From Halobellus rufus (lineage in GTDB: Archaea > Halobacteriota > Halobacteria > Halobacteriales > Haloferacaceae): a stretch of 64,000 nucleotides of DNA. Location: contig NZ_BBJO01000031.1 in the NCBI RefSeq assembly GCF_000739575.1, positions 1 through 64,000 of the forward strand, given 5' to 3'. The notes beneath the pieces were generated by a model. The model saw only the letters and a program-made list of their open reading frames with translations, made no database searches and had not been told where the DNA came from. Positions 16,294 through 25,072 of this stretch are shown piece after piece. The position numbers were made by a program, and so were the translations under genes. Numbering within the stretch: position 1 is the first letter of the stretch; each line of letters begins with the position of its first letter.

Positions 16294-17088
16294 GTGCAGT
16301 TCGTCGGCTACGACACCGGAAATCCGGGACTCTACGTGAGCGACGCGTCCGCCGGGACCGACGGAGAGGCCGGGAAGACCGACGAACCGGCTGACGTCGA
16401 CTTCGTCGCACTCGGTCCCGGAACCGAACTCGCCTACACGCTCGGCGAGCGTCACTGCGCGGGCACCATCACCGAGGATGGACACCTCGCCTGCTCGGAC
16501 CCCGCCGCGCCGTACTGCCCGCAGCACCGTTCGACGTGGGTCTGTGCGAAGTGCACCGGGACGTGTCTCAAAGACGAGATGGACTGCGTCGAACCGCACG
16601 CGATCTACCTCGCGGCGTTCGCCCCCGACGTGTTCAAAGTGGGCGTCACGAAGGAGTGGCGACTGGAGACGCGACTCCGTGAGCAGGGGGCGGACCGTGG
16701 CGCGCTGTTGCAGACGGTCCCCGACGGCCGCATCGCTCGGGAGCGCGAGGCCGAGATCGCGACGGAGGTTCCGGACCGGATCCGCGTGCCGACGAAGCGG
16801 GCAGGGCTCCACCGCGATGTTGACGCCGGCGCGTGGGAGGTCCTCCTCGCCCGGTTCGAGGTCGATGACGCTGACCGCTTCGAGTTCGACTACGGCCTCG
16901 ACCTCCGTGACCGGCCCGTCGCGGAGACGATCGCGACCGGAACGGTGCGGGGCGTCCAGGGCCGACTGCTCGTCCTCGATCACGCCGGGAGCACCTACGC
17001 CGTCGACCTGCGCGACCTCGTCGGCTACGAGGCGACCCCCGAGGCGACGACGCGCGACCTGCAGGCGAGTCTCGGCGCGTGGGGTTGA
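16294..17088 (+). CDS. DUF2797 family cysteine-rich protein
   Basis: 264 residues from GTG 16294. A Cys/His cluster (HCAGTI, ACSDPAAPYCPQHRSTWVCAKCTGTC, DCVEPH) is a probable zinc site at ~60-115. It is followed by HAIYLAAFAPDVFKVGVTKEWRLETRLREQGA, which resembles a GIY-YIG-like fold core, and a C-terminal beta domain. The family occurs in archaea and some bacteria without known function; nucleic-acid binding is plausible. Confidence 0.83.
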   Translation: MQFVGYDTGNPGLYVSDASAGTDGEAGKTDEPADVDFVALGPGTELAYTLGERHCAGTITEDGHLACSDPAAPYCPQHRSTWVCAKCTGTCLKDEMDCVEPHAIYLAAFAPDVFKVGVTKEWRLETRLREQGADRGALLQTVPDGRIAREREAEIATEVPDRIRVPTKRAGLHRDVDAGAWEVLLARFEVDDADRFEFDYGLDLRDRPVAETIATGTVRGVQGRLLVLDHAGSTYAVDLRDLVGYEATPEATTRDLQASLGAWG

Positions 17089-17193
17089 CGCTCCGAGCAC
17101 CGCAGTAAACCCGAGCAATTGGAACAAAATCGGGTGAATCCGAGGTCAAGAACTGTCGTATAAATGAGGTAGTGGTTCCTGGGTCGGAGTGCA

Positions 17194-18426
17194 ATGAACC
17201 GAAACGCAATCGCGAGCGTGCTCGTCGCGTCCCTCGTCCTCTTAGCCGGTTGTTCCGGCGGGATGAGCGGGTCGCCCTCCACCGCGATGGACGGCGGGAC
17301 CGCGGACGGAGAGTCGACCGCCGGCGCCGCGGACGGGTCGACCGGCACGGTGAACCTCTACATCAGCGACGAACAGAACGCGATCAGTGACTTCGAACAC
17401 CTCAACGTCACGATCTCGAAGGTGGGGCTGAAGCCCGCCGGTGACGTCGACGCCGATGAGGAAGACGGCGAGGCGGCGGACGACAGTGAGGAAGAATCGG
17501 ACGATAGCGACGACGAATCGGACGACGGCGACGACGAATCGGACGACGGCGACGAGACGACCGAGACCGCCGAACCCGATGACGGCAACGAGACTGCGGA
17601 CGCGGACGAAACGTCGACCGCCGTCGAAGAGGGTGACGGTGACGACGACGCCGAGGACGACGCTGAGGCAGACGACGACGCCGAAGCGGACGAGGACGAC
17701 GACGCCGAAGACGGCGAGTGGGTCGAGTACGAGGTCGACAACCGGACGGTCGACCTGACGCGCCTGCAGGGCGCGAACGCCACGCAGCTTTCGACGCTCG
17801 ACGTCCCGAACGGCACCTACGAGAAGGTGTTCGTCTACGTCTCGGAGGTCGACGGCACGCTGAAAGACGGCAGCGACCAGCGCGTGAAACTGCCGAGCGG
17901 CAAACTCCAGTTGAACTCCGAGTTCACGGTCGGTGACGGCGAGTCCGTCGACTTCGTCTTCGACATCACCGCCGTGAAGGCCGGACAGAGCGGGAAGTAC
18001 ATCCTCAAGCCGGTGATCTCCGAATCCGGCACCGACGTCGAAATCGAACGCGTCGACGACGATGACGACGACCGCGAGGACGAACGCGAGCGCGACGACG
18101 ACGCCGAGTCGATGCTGAATGCGACCTTCGTCGACGACGTCGCCCCCGGCGAGAACGCCACGCTGAGCGTGACGGAGAACGGCTCCGCGGTCGCGAACGC
18201 GACCGTCGACGTCGACGACGGTCCGAGCGGGACGACCGACGCGAACGGCGAGTACGTCGTTTCGATCCCCGACGACGCCGAGGAACTCGAAGTGACGGTC
18301 GCCCACGAGGGCGCCGAGACCGAGTTGGAGTTCGAGTTCGACGAGGCCGAGGAAGACGGTACGGACGACGACACCGACGGACAGACCGAACAGGGACAGT
18401 CGGCGCAGTCAACGGCGAACGCATAG
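17194..18426 (+). CDS. Lipoprotein with DUF4382 domain split by a long acidic insert
   Basis: 410 residues. The signal peptide ends in a lipobox (LVLLAGC, C20). DUF4382 begins at GTVNLYISDEQNAISDFEHLNVTISKVGL and resumes at WVEYEVDNRTVDLTRLQG ... SGKYILKPVISESGTDVEI. Between them, residues ~85-180 are almost only Asp, Glu, Ser and Thr in short repeats such as ESDDSDDESDDGDDESDDGD. After ~305 comes a carboxypeptidase-regulatory-like Ig domain (VAPGENATLSVTENGSAVANATVDV) and an acidic tail. It is an exported, lipid-anchored protein; DUF4382 has no assigned activity. Confidence 0.87.
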   Translation: MNRNAIASVLVASLVLLAGCSGGMSGSPSTAMDGGTADGESTAGAADGSTGTVNLYISDEQNAISDFEHLNVTISKVGLKPAGDVDADEEDGEAADDSEEESDDSDDESDDGDDESDDGDETTETAEPDDGNETADADETSTAVEEGDGDDDAEDDAEADDDAEADEDDDAEDGEWVEYEVDNRTVDLTRLQGANATQLSTLDVPNGTYEKVFVYVSEVDGTLKDGSDQRVKLPSGKLQLNSEFTVGDGESVDFVFDITAVKAGQSGKYILKPVISESGTDVEIERVDDDDDDREDERERDDDAESMLNATFVDDVAPGENATLSVTENGSAVANATVDVDDGPSGTTDANGEYVVSIPDDAEELEVTVAHEGAETELEFEFDEAEEDGTDDDTDGQTEQGQSAQSTANA

Positions 18427-18558
18427 CCGACGCGTCGACCGGGATCGGTCGGTTTCTCACGTACTCTGTTCTTTTCAGTGCGACGTCGTGAGCGGCTCTC
18501 CGCCGCTCGTTACTCGATCGAGCGCCGTCGCTGGCGACGAGAATACGGTATGAATGGT

Positions 18559-18862
18559 GGACAGCGAGATTGCCCGGCGTTCCGGCACGGGGAGTCCCAG
18601 TCGCCTCCTCCACCCCGCGATCCTCCGAGCGACGAACGTTCGCAGGTCCGCTGCTCGCTTCCGCGCCTGGCGGGGTGCCGGCGACGAATCACCTCGAGCC
18701 GACCCTGCGGCCGGTGTCGGTGAACCGCCGTCCCCGAAGGACGAGGTTTCTACGTTGGCTTCCGGGGCCCGCGTCGGTCTGACCGGACGCCCTCGGTTTC
18801 GGTCCCCGCTGAAGGCCAAAGATGCGGGTGGAGAGCAGGGCCTAGCTGCCCGACCTAGTCCG
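18559..18862 (-). ncRNA. ffs: Signal recognition particle RNA (7S RNA)
   Basis: On the minus strand bases ~18642-18670 read CCGCCAGGCGCGGAAGCGAG followed by CAGCGGACC. This is the SRP helix-8 core: a GGAA tetraloop closed by CGC/GCG, with the AGCA side of the asymmetric loop that binds SRP54. The 5' part has the GGTCGGGCAGCTAGGCCC fold of the Alu domain. The ends pair (5' GGAC at 18861-18858, 3' GTCC at 18562-18559), giving about 304 nt, the usual archaeal length. A TATA-like CCTTATGTGG sits about 25 bases upstream. Exact ends are estimates. SRP19, its partner, is encoded at 38.3 kb. Confidence 0.88.
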
Positions 18863-18880
18863 TGTCGAGATAGTCCGGGG

Positions 18881-18890
18881 CCACATAAGG
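18881..18890 (-). promoter_or_regulatory. TATA element of the SRP RNA gene
   Basis: On the minus strand CCTTATGTGG lies 19-28 bases before the predicted RNA 5' end at about 18862. Confidence 0.55.
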
Positions 18891-18989
18891 GGCTTTCGAC
18901 TCACTCACCTCGTGATCGGGGGACGCCGCGCGGGTCCTCGGCCACGCGGGAGAGTCGGTTCCGCCCCGCGACCGACCGCCGCTCTCCTC

Positions 18990-19412
18990 TCACTCCAGGA
19001 TCGCTCGCGCGTACGCGCCGGTGAGGACGGCGACGAGTGCGGCGCTCCCGACGACGACCCAGCGGTGGTTCTCGATCCACGCGTACTCCGCGGGGAAGCT
19101 GAAGAGGAGCGTCGAGTCGATCGAGAGCGCCCAGACGAGCGAGAACAGGAGCATCGCGAGCCCGGCCACGAGCGCGACGCCCGAGAGCGTGACCGGGTCC
19201 GAGCGCTCCTGTGCGCCCGCGAGGAGGACGATCACGGTGAACAGCGCGAGCGCGCCGACGATCGAGACGCCGAAGGGGCCGGCCGCGTAGTACGCCGCCA
19301 CCCCGGTTCCCGACGTAGTGATCACGAGCGCGGGTGCGAACACCGCCACCGCGAGGAGAAGACACGCCACTGCGCCGACCTTCGGAGCGACTGCGTCCAG
19401 ATCCACGTCCAT
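18990..19412 (-). CDS. Four-helix membrane protein, uncharacterised
   Basis: 140 residues starting MDVDLDAVAPKVG. Four predicted helices: VGAVACLLLAVAVFAPALVI, FGVSIVGALALFTVIVLLAG, LSGVALVAGLAMLLFSLVWAL and WVVVGSAALVAVLTGAYARAI. The pattern fits a haloarchaea-only membrane family (DUF7548-like, name from memory). I place the start at ATG 19412; the open frame upstream overlaps the thiolase gene and lacks coding bias. It is followed by the SRP RNA on the same strand. Confidence 0.75.
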   Translation of the reverse strand: MDVDLDAVAPKVGAVACLLLAVAVFAPALVITTSGTGVAAYYAAGPFGVSIVGALALFTVIVLLAGAQERSDPVTLSGVALVAGLAMLLFSLVWALSIDSTLLFSFPAEYAWIENHRWVVVGSAALVAVLTGAYARAILE

Positions 19413-19562
19413 ATCGGTGAGTCCACGCGGCGGGAGTGTAATAGTGACTATACGCGCTTCGGGAGACGCCAGCGCGTCTCGGACCGCTCGGTCGCCCGTC
19501 CCTCGGACGCTCGACTTCCCCGAAAGGGAAACCGGTAAGCCACCGCCCCATCGTGTGTGACT

Positions 19563-20716
19563 ATGGAGCGCGTAGCGATCATCGGCGCGTCGATGACCCA
19601 GTTCGGGCAGCGCGAGGAGTGGATCCGCGAACTGCTCGCGGAGGCCGGTCGCGCCTGTCTCGACGACGCTGGCGTCGCACCCGACGCGGTCGAACACCTG
19701 TACGTCTCGAATATGGCCAGCGGGGAGTTCGAGGGCCAGACCGGGGTCCCGAACGCCCTCGCGCACGACCTCTCGGCGGTCCCGGCCTACACGGCCCGGA
19801 TCGACCAGACGTCCTCTTCCGGCGGCGCGGGCGTCTACGCCGCCTGGCAGTCTGTCGCCTCGGGAGCTCCGAGATGACGCTTCTCGTCGGCGGCGAGAAG
19901 ATGACGCACCGCTCGACGGCCGAGGCGACGGACGTCATCGCCTCACTGACCCATCCCGTCGAGTACAAACACGGCGTGACGCTGCCCTCGTTCGCTGGAC
20001 TCACCGCGCGGCACTACCTCGACAAGTACGACGCCCCGCGGGAGTCGCTCGGGAAGGTCGCGGTCAAGAACCACAAGAACGGCGTCGACAACCCCCACGC
20101 GCAGTTCCGCAAGGAAGTCGATCTCGACACGGTGCTCGAATCGCCGATCGTCGCCGATCCGCTCAGGCTCTACGATTTCTGCCCCATCACCGACGGCTCG
20201 GCGGCGCTGATGTTCTGCCCCGAGTCGGTCGCCCGCGAGTACGCGGACGACTACGCCGTGATCTCGGGCATCGGCGGCGCGACGGACACCCACGTCGTCC
20301 ACGAGCGCGCGGACCCGACGACGATGGGCGGCGTCGTCCACTCCTCCGAGCAGGCCTACGAGATGGCCGACATCGGCCCCGACGACGTCGACGTCGCGGA
20401 GCTGCACGATATGTTCACCATCCTCGAGTTCCTCCAGTCCGAAGACCTCGGCTTCTTCGAGAAGGGCGAGGGCTGGAAGGCCGTCGAGGAGGGCGTCACC
20501 GATCGCGACGGCGAATTGCCGATCAACACGTCCGGCGGGCTCAAATCGAAGGGACACCCCCTCGGGGCCTCCGGGGTGGCACAGGTGTACGAGGTCTACA
20601 AGCAGGTCGTCGGCGAGGCCGGGGCGCGACAGGTCGACGCCGAGACGGGACTGGCCTGCAACGTCGGCGGGTTCGGCAACTGCGTGACCACCGCGATTCT
20701 GGAGGGGCGACAATGA
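19563..20716 (+). pseudogene. Thiolase-family acyltransferase, frameshifted as sequenced
   Basis: The N-terminal part (MERVAIIGASMTQFGQREEW ... QSVASGA) ends in a stop near 19875, and the rest continues at once in another frame from SEMTLLVGGEKMTHRSTAEAT. Adding one C at 19866-19870 (gagctcc to gagcctcc) restores 384 residues. Family features: TSSSGGAGVYAAW at the nucleophile position, where typical thiolases have Cys but this has Ser; GGLKSKGHPLGASG with the catalytic His; and CNVGGFGNCVTT with the second Cys. The stop overlaps the OB-fold partner gene (ATGA). Archaeal thiolases of this type form complexes with a DUF35 protein in acyl-CoA condensation; substrate unknown. A sequencing error is more likely than decay. 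Confidence 0.85.
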
Positions 20717-21117
20717 GCGACGACGGCAACGAATCTACACCCGACACGACTGAACGGACGATGGAGGCGTACCGCTACCCCGACGGCAGCATCACCTACC
20801 CGGGCCACCCGCTCGGTCCCGGCGGACAGGAGCCGACCGGCACCGTCGACCTCAGCGAGTACGCTGCCGAGGTGATCACGTGGACGACGTCGACGGCGAC
20901 ACCGCCCGGCGTCCGCGAGCCGAACACGCTCGCGATCGTCGAGTTCGACGTTGACGGCGAACCCGTCCGCGCGATCGGCCAGGTCACGACCGACGAGGTC
21001 GAGGTCGGCGACGAGGTCCGCCCCGTCTACTGCGAGGAACTCCGCGAACCCGGCGCGGGCATCCGAGAGCCCGCCAGCCAGGAGTGGGACGGCTTCCGGT
21101 TCGAGCCGACCGAGTAG
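20713..21117 (+). CDS. DUF35-type OB-fold protein, thiolase partner
   Basis: 134 residues. Segments LSEYAAEVITWTTSTATPPGVREPNTLAIVEFDVDGEPVRAIGQVT and EVGDEVRPVYCEELR form the OB-fold of DUF35 proteins, which bring CoA substrates to archaeal thiolases. The N-terminal zinc ribbon of typical members has lost its cysteines (YRYPDGSITYPGHPLGPGG). The ATG overlaps the thiolase stop by four bases, so the two are made together. Confidence 0.87.
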   Translation: MSDDGNESTPDTTERTMEAYRYPDGSITYPGHPLGPGGQEPTGTVDLSEYAAEVITWTTSTATPPGVREPNTLAIVEFDVDGEPVRAIGQVTTDEVEVGDEVRPVYCEELREPGAGIREPASQEWDGFRFEPTE

Positions 21118-21202
21118 CCCGTTCGGGCCGACCGGGTGCGACCCGGCCGGTCGGAGCCGCTCACCACCCACGTTTTTGCCGTCGCCGTCCGTCAATTCGC
21201 GT

Positions 21203-22231
21203 ATGAGCCTCGACTACCGGCGACTCGGATCGACCGGCACGAAGGTATCGGAACTCTGCTTCGGCACGTGGCGCTTCGGCCGCGAGACCGACGGCGTCGT
21301 GGAGACGGAGAAGTCGGACGCCCACGAACTGCTCGACGCGTTCGCCGAGCGCGGCGGCAACTTCATCGACACCGCGAACGTCTACGGCACGCCGAGCGGC
21401 CGCAGCGAGTCCTGGATCGGCGACTGGCTCGACGAACGGGACCGCTCAGACTACGTCGTCGCCTCGAAGGTGTACTTCGGCTTCGACCCCGACAACCCGA
21501 ACGGGTCGGGGCTCTCTCGCACGCACATCCGCAACCAGATCGAGGGGACGCTCGACCGACTCGGAACCGACTACCTCGACCTCTACTACATCCACCGCTG
21601 GGACGAGGAGACGCCGATCGAGGAGACGCTCTCGACGCTGAACCGACTCGTCGAGGAGGGGAGAGTCAACTACCTCGGCGCGTCGACGATGGCCGCCTGG
21701 CAGCTCACGAAGGCGCTCTGGAAGTCCGACGTCAACGACTGGGAGCGCTTCGAGGTCACCCAGCCGCTGTTCCACGCGGGCTACTACGAGGACGTCGAGG
21801 AGTACCTCGACGTCTGCGGCGATCAGGACCTCGCCGTCTGTCCGTACTCGCCGCTCGCCGGCGGGTTCCTCACGGGCAAGTACGAGCGGGCCGACCCCGA
21901 CGACCCGACGGAGGTGATCGCGCCGGACGGCTCGCGCGGCTCGATGGACGAGCAGTTCAGCGACTACTACCTCTCCGCGCGCGGCTGGGAGGTCCTCGAC
22001 GCCGTCCGGTCGGTCGCCGACGAGGTCGACGCCTCGCCCGCGCAGGTCGCGCTCCGCTGGCTGATGGACTACCCGGACGCGACGGTCGTGCCGATCGTCG
22101 GCGCGCGGACGGTCGACCAACTCGACGAGAACCTCGGCGCGGCCGACGTCGACCTGAGCCACGACCAGTGGAACCGCATCTTCGCCGCGCGCTACGACGA
22201 CGAGGGCCGGCGCTGGGGCCACCGCGACTGA
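21203..22231 (+). CDS. Aldo/keto reductase
   Basis: 342 residues, (beta/alpha)8 barrel of the Kv-beta/AKR7-like type. The catalytic tetrad is visible: Asp and Tyr in FIDTANVYGTP, Lys in VVASKVYFG, His in LYYIHRWDEETP. It uses NADPH to reduce aldehydes or ketones, and VVPIVGARTVDQLDENL is the cofactor-binding end. The substrate is not predictable. It starts at ATG 21203 (MSLDYRRLGSTG); the open frame upstream overlaps the previous gene. Confidence 0.92.
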   Translation: MSLDYRRLGSTGTKVSELCFGTWRFGRETDGVVETEKSDAHELLDAFAERGGNFIDTANVYGTPSGRSESWIGDWLDERDRSDYVVASKVYFGFDPDNPNGSGLSRTHIRNQIEGTLDRLGTDYLDLYYIHRWDEETPIEETLSTLNRLVEEGRVNYLGASTMAAWQLTKALWKSDVNDWERFEVTQPLFHAGYYEDVEEYLDVCGDQDLAVCPYSPLAGGFLTGKYERADPDDPTEVIAPDGSRGSMDEQFSDYYLSARGWEVLDAVRSVADEVDASPAQVALRWLMDYPDATVVPIVGARTVDQLDENLGAADVDLSHDQWNRIFAARYDDEGRRWGHRD

Positions 22232-22269
22232 GGCTCCGCCGCGGTATCGTCGGCGACGTCGTGCCGATT

Positions 22270-22500
22270 TCAGACCGCGTCGCGAACGCGACGGGTGATC
22301 TCGTCGACGTCGTAGTCGTCCTCGGCTTTGTCCCAGACGACGTCCCCGTCGACGGCGACCGTCAGAACCCCGTGGTCGCCGGTCACGAGCGCGACGCGGT
22401 CCAATCGATCGCCGAACTGTTCGAGCAGCGCGTGTTGGATGTCCTCCGCGCGTTCGAGGAAGCCGCAGGGCACGCAGTACTCGATTTCGATGGCCGTCAT
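22270..22500 (-). CDS. Rdx/SelW-family thioredoxin-like protein
   Basis: 76 residues starting MTAIEIEYCVPCGFLERAED. The C9-x-x-C12 motif follows the first strand, as in SelT/W/H proteins, and the sequence continues GVLTVAVDGDVVWDK. These small redox proteins probably handle thiols; partners are unknown. It is convergent with the aldo/keto reductase. Confidence 0.88.
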   Translation of the reverse strand: MTAIEIEYCVPCGFLERAEDIQHALLEQFGDRLDRVALVTGDHGVLTVAVDGDVVWDKAEDDYDVDEITRRVRDAV

Positions 22501-22847
22501 ACACGTCTCTTCGGCCCAAACCGGAATAAGCGCGTTGCGTCTGTCGGCGGCGGTCGAACAGCCGATCGCAGATGCGACGACAGGTTTTTACTCATCTATC
22601 GTTAATAACTAATTTGGTATGTGTTACCATTCCCGGCGGCGGGAGGCGCTGGCGAGGTTGGAACACGAGACTGGCCTGCGAGAAGCGGCGGACCGGACTG
22701 ACCGAGCCGAGGCACGCGAACTACGCGAGGATGCGGACGCGGGCGCCGACGAAGAGCATTGCCCGGAGCGGGCGGCTCCAGACCGGACGCGACGTCCCGA
22801 ACCGGTGGGCTTCGCCTGAGGCCCCGTTCGACCTCGGCCGCACCCGA
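22501..22847. other. Intergenic region with one small open frame
   Basis: The left end carries the start side of the Rdx gene. Bases 22585-22618 are AT-rich (ggtttttactcatc ... gttaataactaattt) and form a rightward promoter. The only candidate gene is the 66-codon frame at 22619. Confidence 0.5.
22619..22819 (+). CDS. Possible small charged protein
   Basis: 66 codons: MCYHSRRREALARLEHETG, then a Glu/Arg/Ala helix (REAADRTDRAEARELREDAD) and a Pro/Arg tail. A TATA-like TTTTTA at about 22586-22591 is 28 bases before the ATG, right for a leaderless message. The Arg/Glu-rich composition resembles small haloarchaeal proteins starting with MCY, but I can name no family. It could be real or a chance frame. 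Confidence 0.45.
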   Translation: MCYHSRRREALARLEHETGLREAADRTDRAEARELREDADAGADEEHCPERAAPDRTRRPEPVGFA

Positions 22848-23530
22848 TCATTTTTCCGACGGCCCGAAGTGGCTCCCGACGAGCGGCCGCCAGTACAGGA
22901 GCGCGACCGTCACGAGGAAGACGACGGTGGAGATGTCGTAGGAGAAGTCGAACGTGGCGGCGACGAGCGCCGAGCCGCCGCCGGCGACGCCCGAGAGCAG
23001 CGACGCGAGGATCGGCCACGAGCAGGAGACGCAGGAGAAGAGACCGACGATCCCGGAGACGGCCGCTCCGGCGGCGTCGATCACGGTCGCGTAGACGAGA
23101 TACCCGAGCGCGAGGTACCCGACGACGCGGGCCGGCATCAACACGAGCGCCGCCCACGGCGTCGAGAACACGGGCGCGGGGCCCCAACCGGGCGCGAGGT
23201 CGCCAGCCGGACGCCGAACTCGCCCGCTCCGGGACGCATTGCGGTGACGACGACGCCGCCGGCGACCGCGAGCACGACGACGTAGAGCCCGGCGATCGCC
23301 AGCGCTCGACGCCGCGTCCGTTCGTCGGTCGGTGCGGGATCCGTCTTCCAGAAGACGAGGACGCCGACGAAGACCCACAGCAGGCCGTAGAGCGCGTAGC
23401 GGGGCTGGGTGACCGTGATGCCCGCGAACAGGAGGTACGCGACGGCCAGCGCGGCCAGCGTGTTGCCGAGGAGCGCCCCGTAGAGCAGGTCCCGGGTGTC
23501 GACGCCGCGGGCCCGCGTGGCGACCGACAT
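22848..23530 (-). pseudogene. Membrane protein downstream of ctaB (DUF7546-like), frameshifted as sequenced
   Basis: The 5' half (MSVATRARGVDTRDLLYGALLGNTLAALA ... MRPGAGEFGVRLA) and the 3' half (DLAPGWGPAPVFSTPWAALVL ... ALLYWRPLVGSHFGPSEK) are in different frames, meeting near 23203. Adding one G (gcgacc to gcggacc) restores 227 residues with about six membrane helices and a Cys pair (FSCVSCSWPI). It starts one base after the ctaB stop, so the two are co-transcribed. Association with heme O synthase suggests a role in oxidase assembly; this is inference. Confidence 0.75.
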
Positions 23531-24946
23531 CTACACCACCAGCGCGTCGACGACGACGGCGAGCAGCAGCGCCCCGAGGTAGGCGTTCGACGCGTGGAAC
23601 GAGCGGAACGCCGCGGACTCGTCCCGCTCGTAGTGCAGGCGGACCGCGAAGTACAGGAACAGGCCGCCGAAGACGACGCTCGTGAGCGCGTACAGCAGAC
23701 CGAGAGCCTCCATCGACGCCAGCGCGCCCGCGGCGACGAGCGTGGCCGCGAGGTACCACAGGACGTGCTTTCGAGTCTCGGTCTCACCGCGCACCACGGG
23801 CATCATCGGGAAGCCGCCGCGCTCGTAGTCGTCCTTGTACGCCAGCGCGAGGTTGTAGAAGTGCGCGGGCGTCCACAGGAAGATGATCGCCGCGAGCGCC
23901 AGCCCGCCGAGGCCGATCTCGCCGGTGACGGCCGCCCAGCCGATCAGCGCCGGGAGCGCGCCGGCCGCGCCGCCGATGACCGTGTTCTGGACCGTGTTGG
24001 GCTTGAGAAGCAGCGTGTAGACGACGCTGTAGAACAGGATCGCCGCCACGCCGAGGACGGCCGCGAGGACGTTGACCCACGCGAACAGCGCGATCGAACC
24101 GGCCGCCAAGAGGAGGCCGAACGCCAGCGCGTTCCGGACCGGGACGAGGTCGGTCGCGAGCGGCCGGTCGCTGGTCCGCTGCATTCTTCGATCGATGTCG
24201 CGCTCGAAGACGTGGTTGAACGTCCCCGACGCCCCGATCGAGAGGACGCCGCCGCCGAGCGTCGCGAGCACGACGGGTACTGTCAGCCCGCTCGCAGTCG
24301 TCGCCGCCAGCGCCATCCCCGCGGCCGCGACCAGACAGAGCAGCCACATCAGGCGGGGCTTGGTCAATCGGAGATACGCCTTCCCCGTCGCGACGAGTCG
24401 CTCCCGGCGGTCGGTCGGAATTTCCGGTTCGTACGTCGCCTCCAGCGGCGGCGAGAGGTCGACGCCGTCGACCGGCTCCTCGTTCGGATCGCCGGTCTCG
24501 GACTCCAGCGTCCACGCGAGCGCGGCCACGAGCGAGGCGAAGATCGCCATCCCGACGGTCAAGTGGACCGCCGACAGCGTCGCGCTCGCGCCGTCGACCG
24601 CGACGAACGCGCCGAGGGCAGCCTGCACGGGGTAGAGCGTGCCGGCCAGAAGCATCGATCCGAGGACGCGGCGGTCCACGTTCGCTCGGACGCCCGAAAG
24701 CAGCGTCGCGACACCGAGCAGTCCGACCGCGACCGCGGCGAGCCGGTGGCCCAGCGCGAGCCAGCCGACCGTCGAGTCCGGCGTCGTCCACCCGTTCCCG
24801 CAGGCGGGCCAAGCTGCACACGACGCCGCGGCGTCCGTCAGCGCGGTCGTCGCGCCGACGAGCAAGAGGAGATAGACGCCGATAGCCGTCGCCGCGAGCA
24901 GGCCGTGAAACCGGTTGTGAGTTGTGGTCGACGCCACGAAATGCAC
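23531..24946 (-). CDS. ctaB: Heme O synthase with N-terminal CtaA/COX15-like domain
   Basis: 471 residues. Residues ~1-165 carry four helices with features of heme A synthase (RFHGLLAATAIGVYLLLLVGATT, AWPACGNGW, ALGHRLAAVAVG, VHLTVGMAIFAS), including the conserved His positions. Residues ~185-470 are the UbiA-type farnesyltransferase: NHVFERDIDRRMQRTSDRPL and YKDDYERGGFPMMPVV are its two Asp-rich prenyl-diphosphate motifs. It converts heme B to heme O for the terminal oxidase. The N-terminal half covers only about half of a full CtaA. It lies divergent from coxB. Confidence 0.92.
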   Translation of the reverse strand: MHFVASTTTHNRFHGLLAATAIGVYLLLLVGATTALTDAAASCAAWPACGNGWTTPDSTVGWLALGHRLAAVAVGLLGVATLLSGVRANVDRRVLGSMLLAGTLYPVQAALGAFVAVDGASATLSAVHLTVGMAIFASLVAALAWTLESETGDPNEEPVDGVDLSPPLEATYEPEIPTDRRERLVATGKAYLRLTKPRLMWLLCLVAAAGMALAATTASGLTVPVVLATLGGGVLSIGASGTFNHVFERDIDRRMQRTSDRPLATDLVPVRNALAFGLLLAAGSIALFAWVNVLAAVLGVAAILFYSVVYTLLLKPNTVQNTVIGGAAGALPALIGWAAVTGEIGLGGLALAAIIFLWTPAHFYNLALAYKDDYERGGFPMMPVVRGETETRKHVLWYLAATLVAAGALASMEALGLLYALTSVVFGGLFLYFAVRLHYERDESAAFRSFHASNAYLGALLLAVVVDALVV

Positions 24947-25072
24947 CTACGGGCCGTTAGGAATCGCCGTACTTAGAAACCTCGCTTTCGGCGGGAGTCA
25001 GGGGCTCCCGAACGGGCGAACCGATGGCGAAAGTCAGCAACTATTTACGTTCCTCTTCCTAACCTCGGACCG

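Noticed and set aside
22572-23285. 237-codon plus-strand frame over the ctaB-linked membrane gene
   Set aside because: Antisense shadow of the membrane protein; low-complexity Arg/Asp-rich product.
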